DNA from: UBA2336 sp046294915
Lineage (GTDB): Bacteria; Bacteroidota; Bacteroidia; Cytophagales; Cyclobacteriaceae
Reading direction: 5' to 3'
Assembly: GCA_046294915.1 (NCBI GenBank)
Contig: JBKBOE010000034.1
Span: 1 to 29,644, forward strand
DNA length: 29,644 bases
Every line of letters starts with the position of its first letter. Position 1 is the first letter of the stretch. A program made the position numbers and the translations under genes. Below the pieces are notes generated by a model that was not told the DNA's origin, ran no database searches, and was given only the letters and a program-made list of their open reading frames with translations. This document shows positions 16,510 to 23,418 of this stretch, piece after piece.

Positions 16510-17397
16510 TTACCAGCGGCCGCTGCTGCCTCCTCCGCCAAATCCACCTCCGCCACCCGAAAAGCCGCCTCCACCCAAAAAGCCGCCTCCACCCGAAAAC
16601 CATCCACCACCTGGCCGGCTACCGCCATTACGGCTTTGTATTGTCTCCCAACCTTTTCGTTTAAAGTAAAATTTAAGTACAGGCCATAATACCACGTACC
16701 CAATTAAGATGGGAATGCCTGCTTCATAGCCAAAAATGGATCCTGGAAAAGCGGCATAAAAAGGAATCAGAAATACATAATAAAACCAGCCTTGTGCTCC
16801 TTTGATTTTTAATCCCATAAACGTAAAGACGCCCAAAATCATAAATACAAACACACCAATTAGCGCCTGTTCTTTCCGGGTTGTTCCAAGTTCATTCAGG
16901 TCATCCTCACTGCTAACATATTCACCTCCTATGGCCTGAATGATTGCACCTGTTGCGGCTGTAACACCGGCATCGTAATCGTTGCGCCTGAAGTTTGGTA
17001 AAATTTCGTTGCGGATGATGCGGTTACAAACCGCATCGGGCAGTACGCCTTCCAGGCCGTAGCCTACTTCAATACGCACGGCACGGTCGTCAATGGCAAT
17101 GAGCAGCAACACACCATTATCTTTTTCCTTTTGCCCGAGTTTCCAGTTTTCGGCCACACGCAAGGCATATTCCTCCAGCACCTCACCGTTAAGTGACGGA
17201 ATAATCAGAATGGCGATCTGGTTAGAGGTGGTATCTTCGTACTGTTTTAACTGCTCTTCTAATTGCTGAACTACCGCCTGCGAAAGCACCCGGGCTTCAT
17301 CATGAACCCGCACTCCCCATAACTCTGGTACCGTGCGTTGGGCAAACACCAACACTGAAACAACCAGCAAACCGGTTATTGTTAATAATTTTTTCAT
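16510..17397 (-). CDS. TPM-domain exported membrane protein with glycine-rich tail
   Basis: A protein of 295 residues. It has an N-terminal signal peptide (MKKLLTITGLLVVSVLVFAQ), then a TPM (YgcG/Psb32/MOLO1) domain over about residues 25-170 with VHDEARVLS, IAILIIPSLNG, KDNGVLLLIAIDDRAVRIEVGYGLEG and the NYDAGVTAATGAI helix. Two or three membrane helices follow at about 185-255. The C-terminus, about 40 residues, is glycine-rich with GGGGF-type repeats and ends in SSGRW. This is a well-known envelope protein architecture without a settled biochemical role. The ATG at 17397 was chosen for its signal peptide; the frame extends 15 codons into the preceding gene's end. It lies 13 bases after the first TPM gene, which favours a shared transcript. 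The usual LemA partner is not adjacent. Confidence 0.92.
   Translation of the reverse strand: MKKLLTITGLLVVSVLVFAQRTVPELWGVRVHDEARVLSQAVVQQLEEQLKQYEDTTSNQIAILIIPSLNGEVLEEYALRVAENWKLGQKEKDNGVLLLIAIDDRAVRIEVGYGLEGVLPDAVCNRIIRNEILPNFRRNDYDAGVTAATGAIIQAIGGEYVSSEDDLNELGTTRKEQALIGVFVFMILGVFTFMGLKIKGAQGWFYYVFLIPFYAAFPGSIFGYEAGIPILIGYVVLWPVLKFYFKRKGWETIQSRNGGSRPGGGWFSGGGGFLGGGGFSGGGGGFGGGGSSGRW
16543..16614. repeat. 18-bp tandem repeats encoding the Gly-rich tail
   Basis: About four 18-base units lie end to end. The units starting at 16561 and 16579 share an identical AAAGCCGCCTCCACCC core, and those on either side are more diverged. Each encodes a GGGGF-plus-one hexapeptide on the minus strand. The period is a multiple of three, so gain or loss of a unit would keep the frame. 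This is coding sequence and not a CRISPR array or an independent element. Confidence 0.75.
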
Positions 17398-17410
17398 GGA
17401 CAATACCCGG

Positions 17411-18061
17411 CTAATTAATCCGTAAATCATCGCGCAACTCATTTACATCATCGCTGGTTTTTCTAAAACCTTTCTCCAGCAATACGTCTCCACATTGCTT
17501 TATGGCCGTAATAATGCCTTCGGTAATTTTCCGTTTGCGGATGCTTTCCGTCAGGTCGCGCACAATTTTATCCCACACTTTTTGCTCTACCACTTTGCTG
17601 ATGCCCCGGTCGGCCATTACAATTACTTCATGCTCAAAGAAGGAAACAAAAATCATGATGCCTGTTCGGTGGCGGGTGTTAAATACTTCTTCTTTCAAAA
17701 ACGCATTTTCAGCGCGTTGCCGGGTGGCATGTTCCATGTGCACTTGCGAAACCAGCATCCTTCGCAGGCTATCCCAAAAATTGGGAAGCACGGCACCAAA
17801 CATGCCTCCGGTAATTACAATAATGAAAATAAGCAGTGGATCATAGATGGCATAAGCGGGGATGAACTTATCGAAAACCACAATTAACAGAAATACCAGC
17901 GAGGCAGCCATAATGCCCGCCTTGTAGTTGGCAATGTTGTAGTATCCGCTTCGCGGTACAATTACGGGAACAATTTCGCCCGAGATCTTTGATTCAGCCT
18001 CGTGGACAGCAGCTTTAATCTGCTGCATATCGGCTTCCGAAAATGTGCTGCGCAAATCCAT
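17411..18061 (-). CDS. TPM-domain membrane protein without signal peptide
   Basis: A protein of 216 residues, the companion of the glycine-rich TPM protein. An N-terminal segment with EADMQQIKAAVHEAESKISGEIVPVIVPRSGYY begins the TPM fold. It is interrupted by two membrane helices (about residues 47-65 and 72-92) and resumes with RTGIMIFVSFFEHEVIVMADRGISKVV and the ITEGIITAIKQCGDVLLEKGF helix. This is the usual form of the short TPM partner. Biochemical function is unknown. The ATG is at 18061; a one-mismatch -7-like box (TACCTTTA on the minus strand, 18078-18085) lies in the 33-base gap after pdxJ. The gene is either read through from pdxJ or started there. Confidence 0.9.
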   Translation of the reverse strand: MDLRSTFSEADMQQIKAAVHEAESKISGEIVPVIVPRSGYYNIANYKAGIMAASLVFLLIVVFDKFIPAYAIYDPLLIFIIVITGGMFGAVLPNFWDSLRRMLVSQVHMEHATRQRAENAFLKEEVFNTRHRTGIMIFVSFFEHEVIVMADRGISKVVEQKVWDKIVRDLTESIRKRKITEGIITAIKQCGDVLLEKGFRKTSDDVNELRDDLRIN

Positions 18062-18094
18062 GGGTTAGGCGTTTACTTAAAGGTATAGAAAATA

Positions 18095-18811
18095 CTAATC
18101 CCGTAACTGCCGCAGATAGAGTTGTATGGTATTCTCCAAACCAAAATAAAGGGCATCGCAAATCAGGGCATGGCCAATAGATACTTCATCCAGAAACGGA
18201 ATGGACTGTTTTAAAAACTGCAGGTTGTTCAAATCCAGGTCGTGTCCGGCATTTACGCCAAGACCAGCCGCTTTTGCCGCCAAAGCGCATTCGCGGTAGG
18301 GCTTAACCGCCTCCTGCCGGTTGGCCGCATATCCTTTGGCATACGGTTCGGTGTACATTTCAATGCGATCAGCTCCCACTTTGGCGGCACCTTCGGCCAT
18401 GGCGGGCACAGGATTAACAAACAGCGATATACGGGCTCCGGATTTTTTTATCTCGCGGATTACTTCGGCAAGGAAACCTGCATGTTTCACCGTATCCCAC
18501 CCGGCATTCGATGTAAGCACATCGGGCGCATCGGGTACCAACGTGGCCTGGGCGGGTTTTACCTTAGTAATGAGTTCAAGGTAACGGGCATCCGGATACC
18601 CTTCTATATTAAATTCAGTTTTAACCACTTTCGAAAGTTCCAGCACATCGGCATAGCGGATGTGCCGCTCATCCGGACGCGGGTGCACGGTTATGCCTTG
18701 CGCGCCAAATCGTTCACAATCTGTGGCCGCTTTAATTACATCGGGGTTGTTGCCGCCACGGGCATTTCGCAGCGTAGCAATTTTGTTGATGTTTACGCTT
18801 AACCGGGTCAT
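18095..18811 (-). CDS. pdxJ: Pyridoxine 5'-phosphate synthase PdxJ
   Basis: A protein of 238 residues, full family length. PdxJ condenses 1-deoxyxylulose 5-phosphate with 3-amino-2-oxopropyl phosphate to make pyridoxine 5'-phosphate in the DXP-dependent vitamin B6 pathway. The N-terminus MTRLSVNINKIATLRNARGG is diagnostic. His43, Arg45 and His50 in VHPRPDERH correspond to the active-site residues, and the C-terminal SIGHALICDALYFGLENTI carries the conserved His of the phosphate site. The frame is open upstream to 19060, but that stretch is antisense to yqeY and not part of the protein. Candidate promoter at 18868-18875. No other B6 gene is in the window. Confidence 0.97.
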   Translation of the reverse strand: MTRLSVNINKIATLRNARGGNNPDVIKAATDCERFGAQGITVHPRPDERHIRYADVLELSKVVKTEFNIEGYPDARYLELITKVKPAQATLVPDAPDVLTSNAGWDTVKHAGFLAEVIREIKKSGARISLFVNPVPAMAEGAAKVGADRIEMYTEPYAKGYAANRQEAVKPYRECALAAKAAGLGVNAGHDLDLNNLQFLKQSIPFLDEVSIGHALICDALYFGLENTIQLYLRQLRD

Positions 18812-18858
18812 CACAAGGTTGAAGGTACAATAACTCCACTCAAAGATTCTATTCTTTT

Positions 18859-18875
18859 TACCTTTGCCAAAACTA
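18859..18875. promoter_or_regulatory. Palindromic pair of facing -7 elements (pdxJ / yqeY)
   Basis: The 17-base sequence TACCTTTGCCAAAACTA contains TACCTTTG (18859-18866) on the plus strand and TAGTTTTG (18868-18875) on the minus strand, both full matches to TAnnTTTG, separated by a single base. Each points toward a gene: plus toward yqeY (start 18882) and minus toward pdxJ (start 18811). Predicted starts would lie near 18873 and 18861, so the two RNAs would begin inside the same 17 bases. No convincing -33 box is seen on either side. Inference only. Confidence 0.42.
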
Positions 18876-18881
18876 TCTTCT

Positions 18882-19334
18882 ATGAGTCTCAAAAATAAAA
18901 TCGATGCAGACATTAAAGCGGCTATGCTGGCCAAAAACAAAGAAGAACTTGAGGCCCTGCGCGGAATCAAGTCGCTTATTCTGCTGGCCGAAACAGAAAA
19001 GGGCGGAGCCGATGCCCTTTCCGGTGAAACCGAAAACAAACTACTGATGAAAGCCGCCAAGCAACGGAAAGAATCGGCCGAAATTTTTCAGCAGCAGGGA
19101 CGCGCAGATCTTGCCGAAAAAGAATTATTCCAATTACAGGTAATTAGCCGGTATTTACCGAAACAACTTTCTGAAGCCGAACTCATGGAAGAGGTTAAGA
19201 AAGTTATTGCCGAGGTGGGCGCCAAAGGCCCGCAGGATTTGGGTAAAGTGATGGGCACTGCAACCAAAAAACTGGCCGGCCAGGCCGATGGCAAAATCCT
19301 GTCGGAGTTGGTGAAGAAACTTCTCAATCCGTGA
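18882..19334 (+). CDS. GatB/YqeY domain protein
   Basis: A protein of 150 residues, the usual size of stand-alone YqeY proteins. It has the helical N-terminal MSLKNKIDADIKAAMLAKNKEELEALRGIKSLI, an AEIFQQQGRADLAEKELFQLQVI helix and the C-terminal three-helix bundle with GKVMGTATKKLAGQADGKILSELV, all standard for the family. The domain is related to the tRNA-binding tail of GatB, but no enzymatic role is established for the free protein. The ATG at 18882 was chosen over an in-frame codon six residues earlier because it gives the conserved N-terminus and lies after the -7 element. The stop overlaps the GTG start of the CvpA-type gene. Confidence 0.93.
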   Translation: MSLKNKIDADIKAAMLAKNKEELEALRGIKSLILLAETEKGGADALSGETENKLLMKAAKQRKESAEIFQQQGRADLAEKELFQLQVISRYLPKQLSEAELMEEVKKVIAEVGAKGPQDLGKVMGTATKKLAGQADGKILSELVKKLLNP

Positions 19335-19843
19335 ATGTTCTCGATGTCATCCTGGTGATTATCCTGATCATCGGTGCGGTGGGCGGCTATCAAAAGGGGT
19401 TTTTGTATTCCGTGTTCTCCCTGCTGGCGATTTTACTGGGTGTACTTGGCGGTTTCAAACTGATGGGCATTGTAATGGTTCGGCTTTCACACCATTTCAA
19501 CCTCGACAACCGGATTCTCCCTTATGTTGCCTTTGCGCTTGTGTTCCTGCTCATCGTTATGGTTGTAAGGCTGTTGGGTGCGCTGCTTCGTTCATCACTG
19601 GAGAAAACCGTGTTCGGCCCGGCCGATCAGCTGGCAGGCTCAGTACTGGGCGCATTGAAAACCGTTTTCATGCTCAGTGTTATTATATGGATTCTGGACT
19701 CGGTTTCCGTCCGGCTACCCGGCCACTTGCAGGATGAATCCTTTCTCTTCGGTTTTATGGCGAATTTTGCCCCGCAAACAACCCAATGGATTGGAGAATA
19801 TGTTCCTGCAATTTCCGATGTTTTTAATAACCCTGCAGAATAG
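19331..19843 (+). CDS. CvpA family membrane protein
   Basis: A protein of 170 residues with four predicted membrane helices at about 2-20, 25-45, 62-85 and 104-122. The N-terminal MNVLDVILVIILIIGAVGGYQKGF is the characteristic CvpA/colicin V production family opening. The family is an integral inner-membrane protein linked in other bacteria to envelope stress or colicin V secretion, with no defined activity. The start is a GTG that overlaps the yqeY stop as GTGA; the alternative ATG five bases later is out of frame. The coupled start suggests linked expression with yqeY. Confidence 0.88.
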   Translation: MNVLDVILVIILIIGAVGGYQKGFLYSVFSLLAILLGVLGGFKLMGIVMVRLSHHFNLDNRILPYVAFALVFLLIVMVVRLLGALLRSSLEKTVFGPADQLAGSVLGALKTVFMLSVIIWILDSVSVRLPGHLQDESFLFGFMANFAPQTTQWIGEYVPAISDVFNNPAE

Positions 19844-19851
19844 CTCTCCGG

Positions 19852-19884
19852 TACCTTTGGGTTGAATTTTTTTCACTACTTTTT
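19852..19884 (+). promoter_or_regulatory. Candidate promoter for the hydrolase-CBS genes
   Basis: TTTG at 19856-19859 is followed after 17 bases by TACTTTTT at 19877-19884, close to the Bacteroidota -33/-7 pattern with one mismatch. That would place a start near 19891, about 12 bases before the ATG at 19903. The same TTTG is also the end of a full-match -7 box, TACCTTTG at 19852-19859, so an alternative start near 19866 is possible. Confidence 0.4.
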
Positions 19885-19902
19885 GGTTGCAAAAAGCATT
19901 GT

Positions 19903-20655
19903 ATGGCACTCCGTGTTAAAGAGGAAAAGGGCTTCCGGTATGTTGACGAAGGCACGGGCGATACCCTCCTGCTGCTGCATGGCTTATTCGGTGCACTGAG
20001 CAATTGGGAAGGTGTTGTAAACCGATTCGCCAAAAAATACAGGGTGGTAATTCCCATGCTGCCGATTTACGAAATGCCCATTAAGGAGGCCGGGCTTGAA
20101 GGGCTGCGCACGTTTCTGGAAAAATTTATTGCGTTAAAAAAACTCGATAAGATGATTATCATGGGCAACAGCCTGGGCGGCCATATTGCGCTGGTGTATA
20201 CCCTGAAAAATCCTGAAAACGTTTCTAAACTCATACTCACCGGAAGCTCCGGATTGTTTGAAGATTCAATGGGTGGATCGTATCCGAAGCGCGGTAATTA
20301 CGATTACATCCGGGAACGTGTAGCCTACACCTTTTACGATCCGGCAGTGGCCACTAAAGAACTGATTGACGAAGTGTTTGAAACTACCAATAGCATACCC
20401 AAGTGTCTTCGCATTGTTGCCATTGCAAAATCAGCCCAACGGAACAACCTGGCCACCGACTTGCCCTCCATAGCCGTACCTACATTATTAATTTGGGGAC
20501 TCAATGACACCATTACGCCCCCCATGGTTGCCCATGAATTTAACCGCCTGCTCCCCAACTCAACACTCCGCTTCATTGACAAATGTTGCCATGCACCCAT
20601 GATGGAACATCCCGAAAAATTTAACACCCTTGTGGAATACTTTTTGATGAATTAG
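19903..20655 (+). CDS. Alpha/beta-fold hydrolase
   Basis: A protein of 250 residues with an alpha/beta hydrolase core and no signal peptide, so cytoplasmic. The oxyanion region is LLLLHGLFGALSNW (about residues 23-36). The nucleophile Ser sits in the MGNSLGGH elbow (about 87-94), the acid Asp in LIWGLNDTITPP, and the catalytic His in DKCCHAPMMEHPEKF near the C-terminus. The cap region (about 120-190) is short and helical. The triad is complete, so it should be active, but the substrate cannot be read; MhpC-type C-C hydrolases, esterases and lactonases share this pattern. Followed directly by the CBS-domain gene. From memory, a hydrolase of this type is often found near pdxJ, CBS and nadK in this phylum. 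Confidence 0.9.
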   Translation: MALRVKEEKGFRYVDEGTGDTLLLLHGLFGALSNWEGVVNRFAKKYRVVIPMLPIYEMPIKEAGLEGLRTFLEKFIALKKLDKMIIMGNSLGGHIALVYTLKNPENVSKLILTGSSGLFEDSMGGSYPKRGNYDYIRERVAYTFYDPAVATKELIDEVFETTNSIPKCLRIVAIAKSAQRNNLATDLPSIAVPTLLIWGLNDTITPPMVAHEFNRLLPNSTLRFIDKCCHAPMMEHPEKFNTLVEYFLMN

Positions 20656-20681
20656 TGTATTTATGTGAACCCATTGCTTTT

Positions 20682-21347
20682 GTGATAGCCGAGGACTTAA
20701 TAAACCACATGATTCCCCCGCTTAAGGCGGATGATGACGCGCATAAAGCCATTGTGTGGATGGATGAATTCAGGTGCCACCATATGCCCGTGGTGAAGGA
20801 TGGCCGGCTTCTGGGCTTCATCTCTGAAGAAATTATCCTCGAAAGCAACAACATCGATCGAAAAACCAGCGAGTTTGAATTGGTAGGAGAAAAATGTTTT
20901 GTGTCGCTCACCAGCCATTTTTACGATATCCTTAAAACGGCCGCTGAGCACAAGTTACAAATGGTGGCCGTGTTGGACGATGCCCGGCAGTATGCAGGCG
21001 TAATTACTGTTCAGGATACGCTCGCATCCTTTGCCCAATCGGCAGCGGTGCAGATGCCCGGAGGAATACTTGTGCTTTACATGAGCCACAATGATTATTC
21101 ACTTGCCGAGATCAGCCGGCTTATTGAAGAAAATCACGCAAAGATTCTCAGCAGTATTGTAAAGGAAGATCCGACCGATCCCGGAAAATTGCGGCTTACC
21201 TTAAAACTCAACCAACTCGACCTTTCCCGGATTGTTGCAACGCTGGAGCGTTTTGGGTACAAGGTCATTGGCCGCTACCAGGAATCCAAGCCGGTAGGCT
21301 CAGAAAAAGAACGAATCGATATGCTGTTGCGCTATCTGGATATCTGA
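20682..21347 (+). CDS. CBS-pair protein with an ACT-like C-terminal domain
   Basis: A protein of about 221 residues. Two CBS motifs occupy about residues 1-125: AEDLINHMIPPLKADDDAHKAIVWM with MPVVKDGRLLGFISEE, then the TAAEHKLQMVAVLDDARQYAGVITVQD unit. The last 85 residues (MPGGILVLYMSHNDYSLAEI to FGYKVIGRY) have the beta-alpha-beta pattern of an ACT-like ligand-binding domain. CBS pairs usually bind adenosyl ligands such as AMP, ATP or NAD-type molecules, so a sensor role is likely; the target is unknown. The frame is open from a GTG at 20655 that overlaps the hydrolase stop, but the GTG at 20682 gives the N-terminus MIAEDLINHMIPP I expect for this family. That choice is moderate. The neighbour downstream is NAD kinase. 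Confidence 0.85.
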   Translation: MIAEDLINHMIPPLKADDDAHKAIVWMDEFRCHHMPVVKDGRLLGFISEEIILESNNIDRKTSEFELVGEKCFVSLTSHFYDILKTAAEHKLQMVAVLDDARQYAGVITVQDTLASFAQSAAVQMPGGILVLYMSHNDYSLAEISRLIEENHAKILSSIVKEDPTDPGKLRLTLKLNQLDLSRIVATLERFGYKVIGRYQESKPVGSEKERIDMLLRYLDI

Positions 21348-21379
21348 TCCTCCCCGTTTTATCTGTCCTCAATTCATTG

Positions 21380-21387
21380 TACCTTTC
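21380..21387 (+). promoter_or_regulatory. Weak candidate -7 element upstream of nadK
   Basis: TACCTTTC matches TAnnTTTG at all but the last base and sits in the 93-base gap before nadK, which would give a leader of about 45 bases. No -33 box at suitable spacing was found. A short GTTTC/GAAAC hairpin follows at 21388-21402. Confidence 0.22.
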
Positions 21388-21440
21388 GTTTCCGGTAGAA
21401 ACAGACTGGCCAACCCTCAACCCCACTAACCGCGCTGCCT

Positions 21441-22316
21441 ATGAAAATCGGTGTCCACGGTAAGGAATTTAACCGCCAGGCAGTTCCATTCATTCGCGAC
21501 ATTTTTACCATCCTGAAAAAAAATAAGGTTGACCTTGTTATATCCGAAAAATTTTCGCGGTTGCTCACTTCCGCTGCGTTTCGCCCTTATACATGGAAAA
21601 CTTTTTCTCATGGCGACAACCTGAGCGGACTAACCGCTTTCCTGAGCATTGGGGGTGATGGTACATTGCTCGAAACCGTAACGTACATTGGCAAAGCTGA
21701 AACGCCCATACTCGGAATCAATACCGGCAGGCTGGGGTTTCTGGCAACCATCAGCCAAAGTGAAACAGAACACGCCCTGCTCAAAATTTTCAGTAATGAC
21801 TTTTCAATTGACAAGCGGGCCATTCTTAAACTAGAGTCAAGCAGGAAGATTTTCGGAAAGCTGAATTTTGCCCTTAACGATTTTACCATTATGAAAATGG
21901 GCTCCTCATCCATGATTACCGTTCATACGTTTATCGATGGCGCCTTTCTGAATTCCTACTGGTCGGATGGCATAATTGTGGCCACCCCTACCGGATCAAC
22001 CGGTTACTCGTTAAGTTGCGGGGGGCCGTTGGTTTTTCCACGTTCAGGTAATTTTGTGATTACACCGGTTAGCCCGCATAATCTTACCGTAAGGCCAATT
22101 GTTGTAGCCGACTCATCGGAGATTACTTTTAAGGTAGAAAGCAGAATTAAGAAATTCCTGGTAACCCTGGATTCACGCCATGCCGAAATTGACGAAACCG
22201 TTAAACTAAAGATAGTAAAGGCCGATTTTCGGGCTAACCTGATTCAACTTAAAGGCCAGCATTTCTTTAAAACCCTGCGCCAAAAGCTAAATTGGGGACT
22301 CGATATTCGGAATTGA
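21441..22316 (+). CDS. nadK: NAD kinase
   Basis: A protein of 291 residues, normal for bacterial NAD kinase (PpnK), which phosphorylates NAD to NADP in the cytoplasm. The catalytic GGDGT motif is at Gly71-Thr75 in SIGGDGTLLETV. The NAD-binding block is GINTGRLGFLA, and the second conserved block is DGIIVATPTGSTGYSLSCGGP. The C-terminal region with ITPVSPHNLTVRPIVV is also standard. The start ATG at 21441 leads directly into the expected first beta strand (MKIGVHGKEF). It sits between a CBS/ACT-like protein and two DUF6089 proteins, a recurrent neighbourhood in this phylum as far as I recall. No defect is visible. Confidence 0.97.
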   Translation: MKIGVHGKEFNRQAVPFIRDIFTILKKNKVDLVISEKFSRLLTSAAFRPYTWKTFSHGDNLSGLTAFLSIGGDGTLLETVTYIGKAETPILGINTGRLGFLATISQSETEHALLKIFSNDFSIDKRAILKLESSRKIFGKLNFALNDFTIMKMGSSSMITVHTFIDGAFLNSYWSDGIIVATPTGSTGYSLSCGGPLVFPRSGNFVITPVSPHNLTVRPIVVADSSEITFKVESRIKKFLVTLDSRHAEIDETVKLKIVKADFRANLIQLKGQHFFKTLRQKLNWGLDIRN

Positions 22317-22324
22317 TTTTTTCT

Positions 22325-22332
22325 TAGATTTG
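22325..22332 (+). promoter_or_regulatory. Candidate -7 element for the DUF6089 genes
   Basis: TAGATTTG is a full TAnnTTTG match in the 46-base gap between the nadK stop and the ATG at 22363. It would start transcription about 25 bases before that ATG. No -33 box at standard spacing. Read-through from nadK is also possible. Confidence 0.38.
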
Positions 22333-22362
22333 TAGTTCACTGATTACGAAAGACTTATCAGG

Positions 22363-23418
22363 ATGAGGAATTTTATCTACCTACTTGCGGCATGTGTACT
22401 TCTTTCGGTTGGCCATCAGGAAGCCTATGGCCAGATGAACCGGAAGAATATTAAGAAAAACAATAAGCGGATTGCCAGTTTCCGTGGCAAGAAATCGCAT
22501 TTCGGCAAAGAAAAAGTTTATAATTCCTTAGGGATTTCATTAAATGCGCTCAACTATTATGGCGATCTGTCACCCTCACCAAAGCGGGTAAGTACCGACC
22601 TGGGTTTTACACGCCCTGCGATAGGCGTTTCGTTTACCCATCGCTTCGGCCCCAGGTACCAGTTACAGGCGGCCTTTACCTATGGCGGCATTCGTGGTGC
22701 TGATACCGAATCGGCCGACCAGGGCGATACAGAAAACGGAGTCTTCCGCTACAACCGCAACCTCTCTTTTCGTAACCGGATCAAAGAACTTTCGGTCGTT
22801 GCGCAGGTTGATCTATGGGAAAATCAAGCCACTTACATCAGCCGGGTGAAATGGACACCGTACGTTTATGCCGGTGTGGCGGTGTTCCATCATAACCCCC
22901 AGGCACAGGCCCCCGAGTTTGATGCCGCAGGCAACCCTACCGGTAAAAAGGGCGAGTGGGTTGATTTACAGCCTCTTGGTACCGAAGGCCAGTTTGCCAA
23001 CCTGCAACCCGGTGATGTTAATTACGGAGTTAAGGCCTACAAAAGAATTCAACCCTCCATACCATTTGGCATCGGGGCGCGTTTCAGAATAAATGAAGTG
23101 ATGGACTTAGCGGGAGAATTTGGTTTTCGATATACGTTTACCGACTACCTGGATGACGTAAGCGGAAACTATGTTGACCTGGGTGTGTTTAACAACTCCC
23201 TTGCCCGCGCCATGTCGTATCGCAGTAACGAAGTAGCAACACCTAATTATAGCTACACCGGCCGCGATGGGCAAACCTATACCGTATTGGCAGGGTATGG
23301 TGCAGAACATCCCGAAAACCTCCGCGGCAACAACAGCAACCGCGACATATACATGGTAACCACTGTTCGCTTAACCTATATTCTGGGAAAAACTTTCCAC
23401 CGGGCGAAATTCAGATGA
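22363..23418 (+). CDS. DUF6089-type outer-membrane beta-barrel protein (larger paralogue)
   Basis: A protein of 351 residues with a signal peptide (MRNFIYLLAACVLLSVGHQEAYGQ). A short basic linker follows (NRKNIKKNNKRIASFRGKK), then an amphipathic beta-strand-rich region from about residue 50. Typical pieces are LGISLNALNYYGDLSP, GVSFTHRFGPRYQLQAAFTYG, WTPYVYAGVAVFHHNP, IPFGIGARFRINEVMDLAGEFGFRYTFTDYLDDVSGNYVD and the final MVTTVRLTYILGKTFH. This is the pattern of DUF6089 proteins, small outer-membrane barrels of unknown role. Two loops of about 30-40 residues extend the barrel compared with the next gene. The stop overlaps the next start as ATGA, linking it to its paralogue. Position next to uppS and bamA suggests envelope biogenesis, but this is inference. 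Confidence 0.85.
   Translation: MRNFIYLLAACVLLSVGHQEAYGQMNRKNIKKNNKRIASFRGKKSHFGKEKVYNSLGISLNALNYYGDLSPSPKRVSTDLGFTRPAIGVSFTHRFGPRYQLQAAFTYGGIRGADTESADQGDTENGVFRYNRNLSFRNRIKELSVVAQVDLWENQATYISRVKWTPYVYAGVAVFHHNPQAQAPEFDAAGNPTGKKGEWVDLQPLGTEGQFANLQPGDVNYGVKAYKRIQPSIPFGIGARFRINEVMDLAGEFGFRYTFTDYLDDVSGNYVDLGVFNNSLARAMSYRSNEVATPNYSYTGRDGQTYTVLAGYGAEHPENLRGNNSNRDIYMVTTVRLTYILGKTFHRAKFR

Noticed and set aside
16516..16620. Short repeats that might suggest a CRISPR array
   Set aside because: Tandem units without spacers, in frame, encoding the Gly-rich tail of a TPM protein.
18242..18802. Open frame of 186 codons on the plus strand inside pdxJ
   Set aside because: Mirrors the pdxJ reading frame on the other strand; PdxJ motifs are complete, so this is a shadow.
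18812..19060. N-terminal extension of PdxJ by 83 residues
   Set aside because: Antisense to yqeY, low-complexity Ser/Ala-rich sequence, and PdxJ has its normal length from 18811.
21388..21402. GTTTC-CGGTA-GAAAC hairpin before nadK as an operator or attenuator
   Set aside because: Stem of only five pairs with no T run; expected often by chance.
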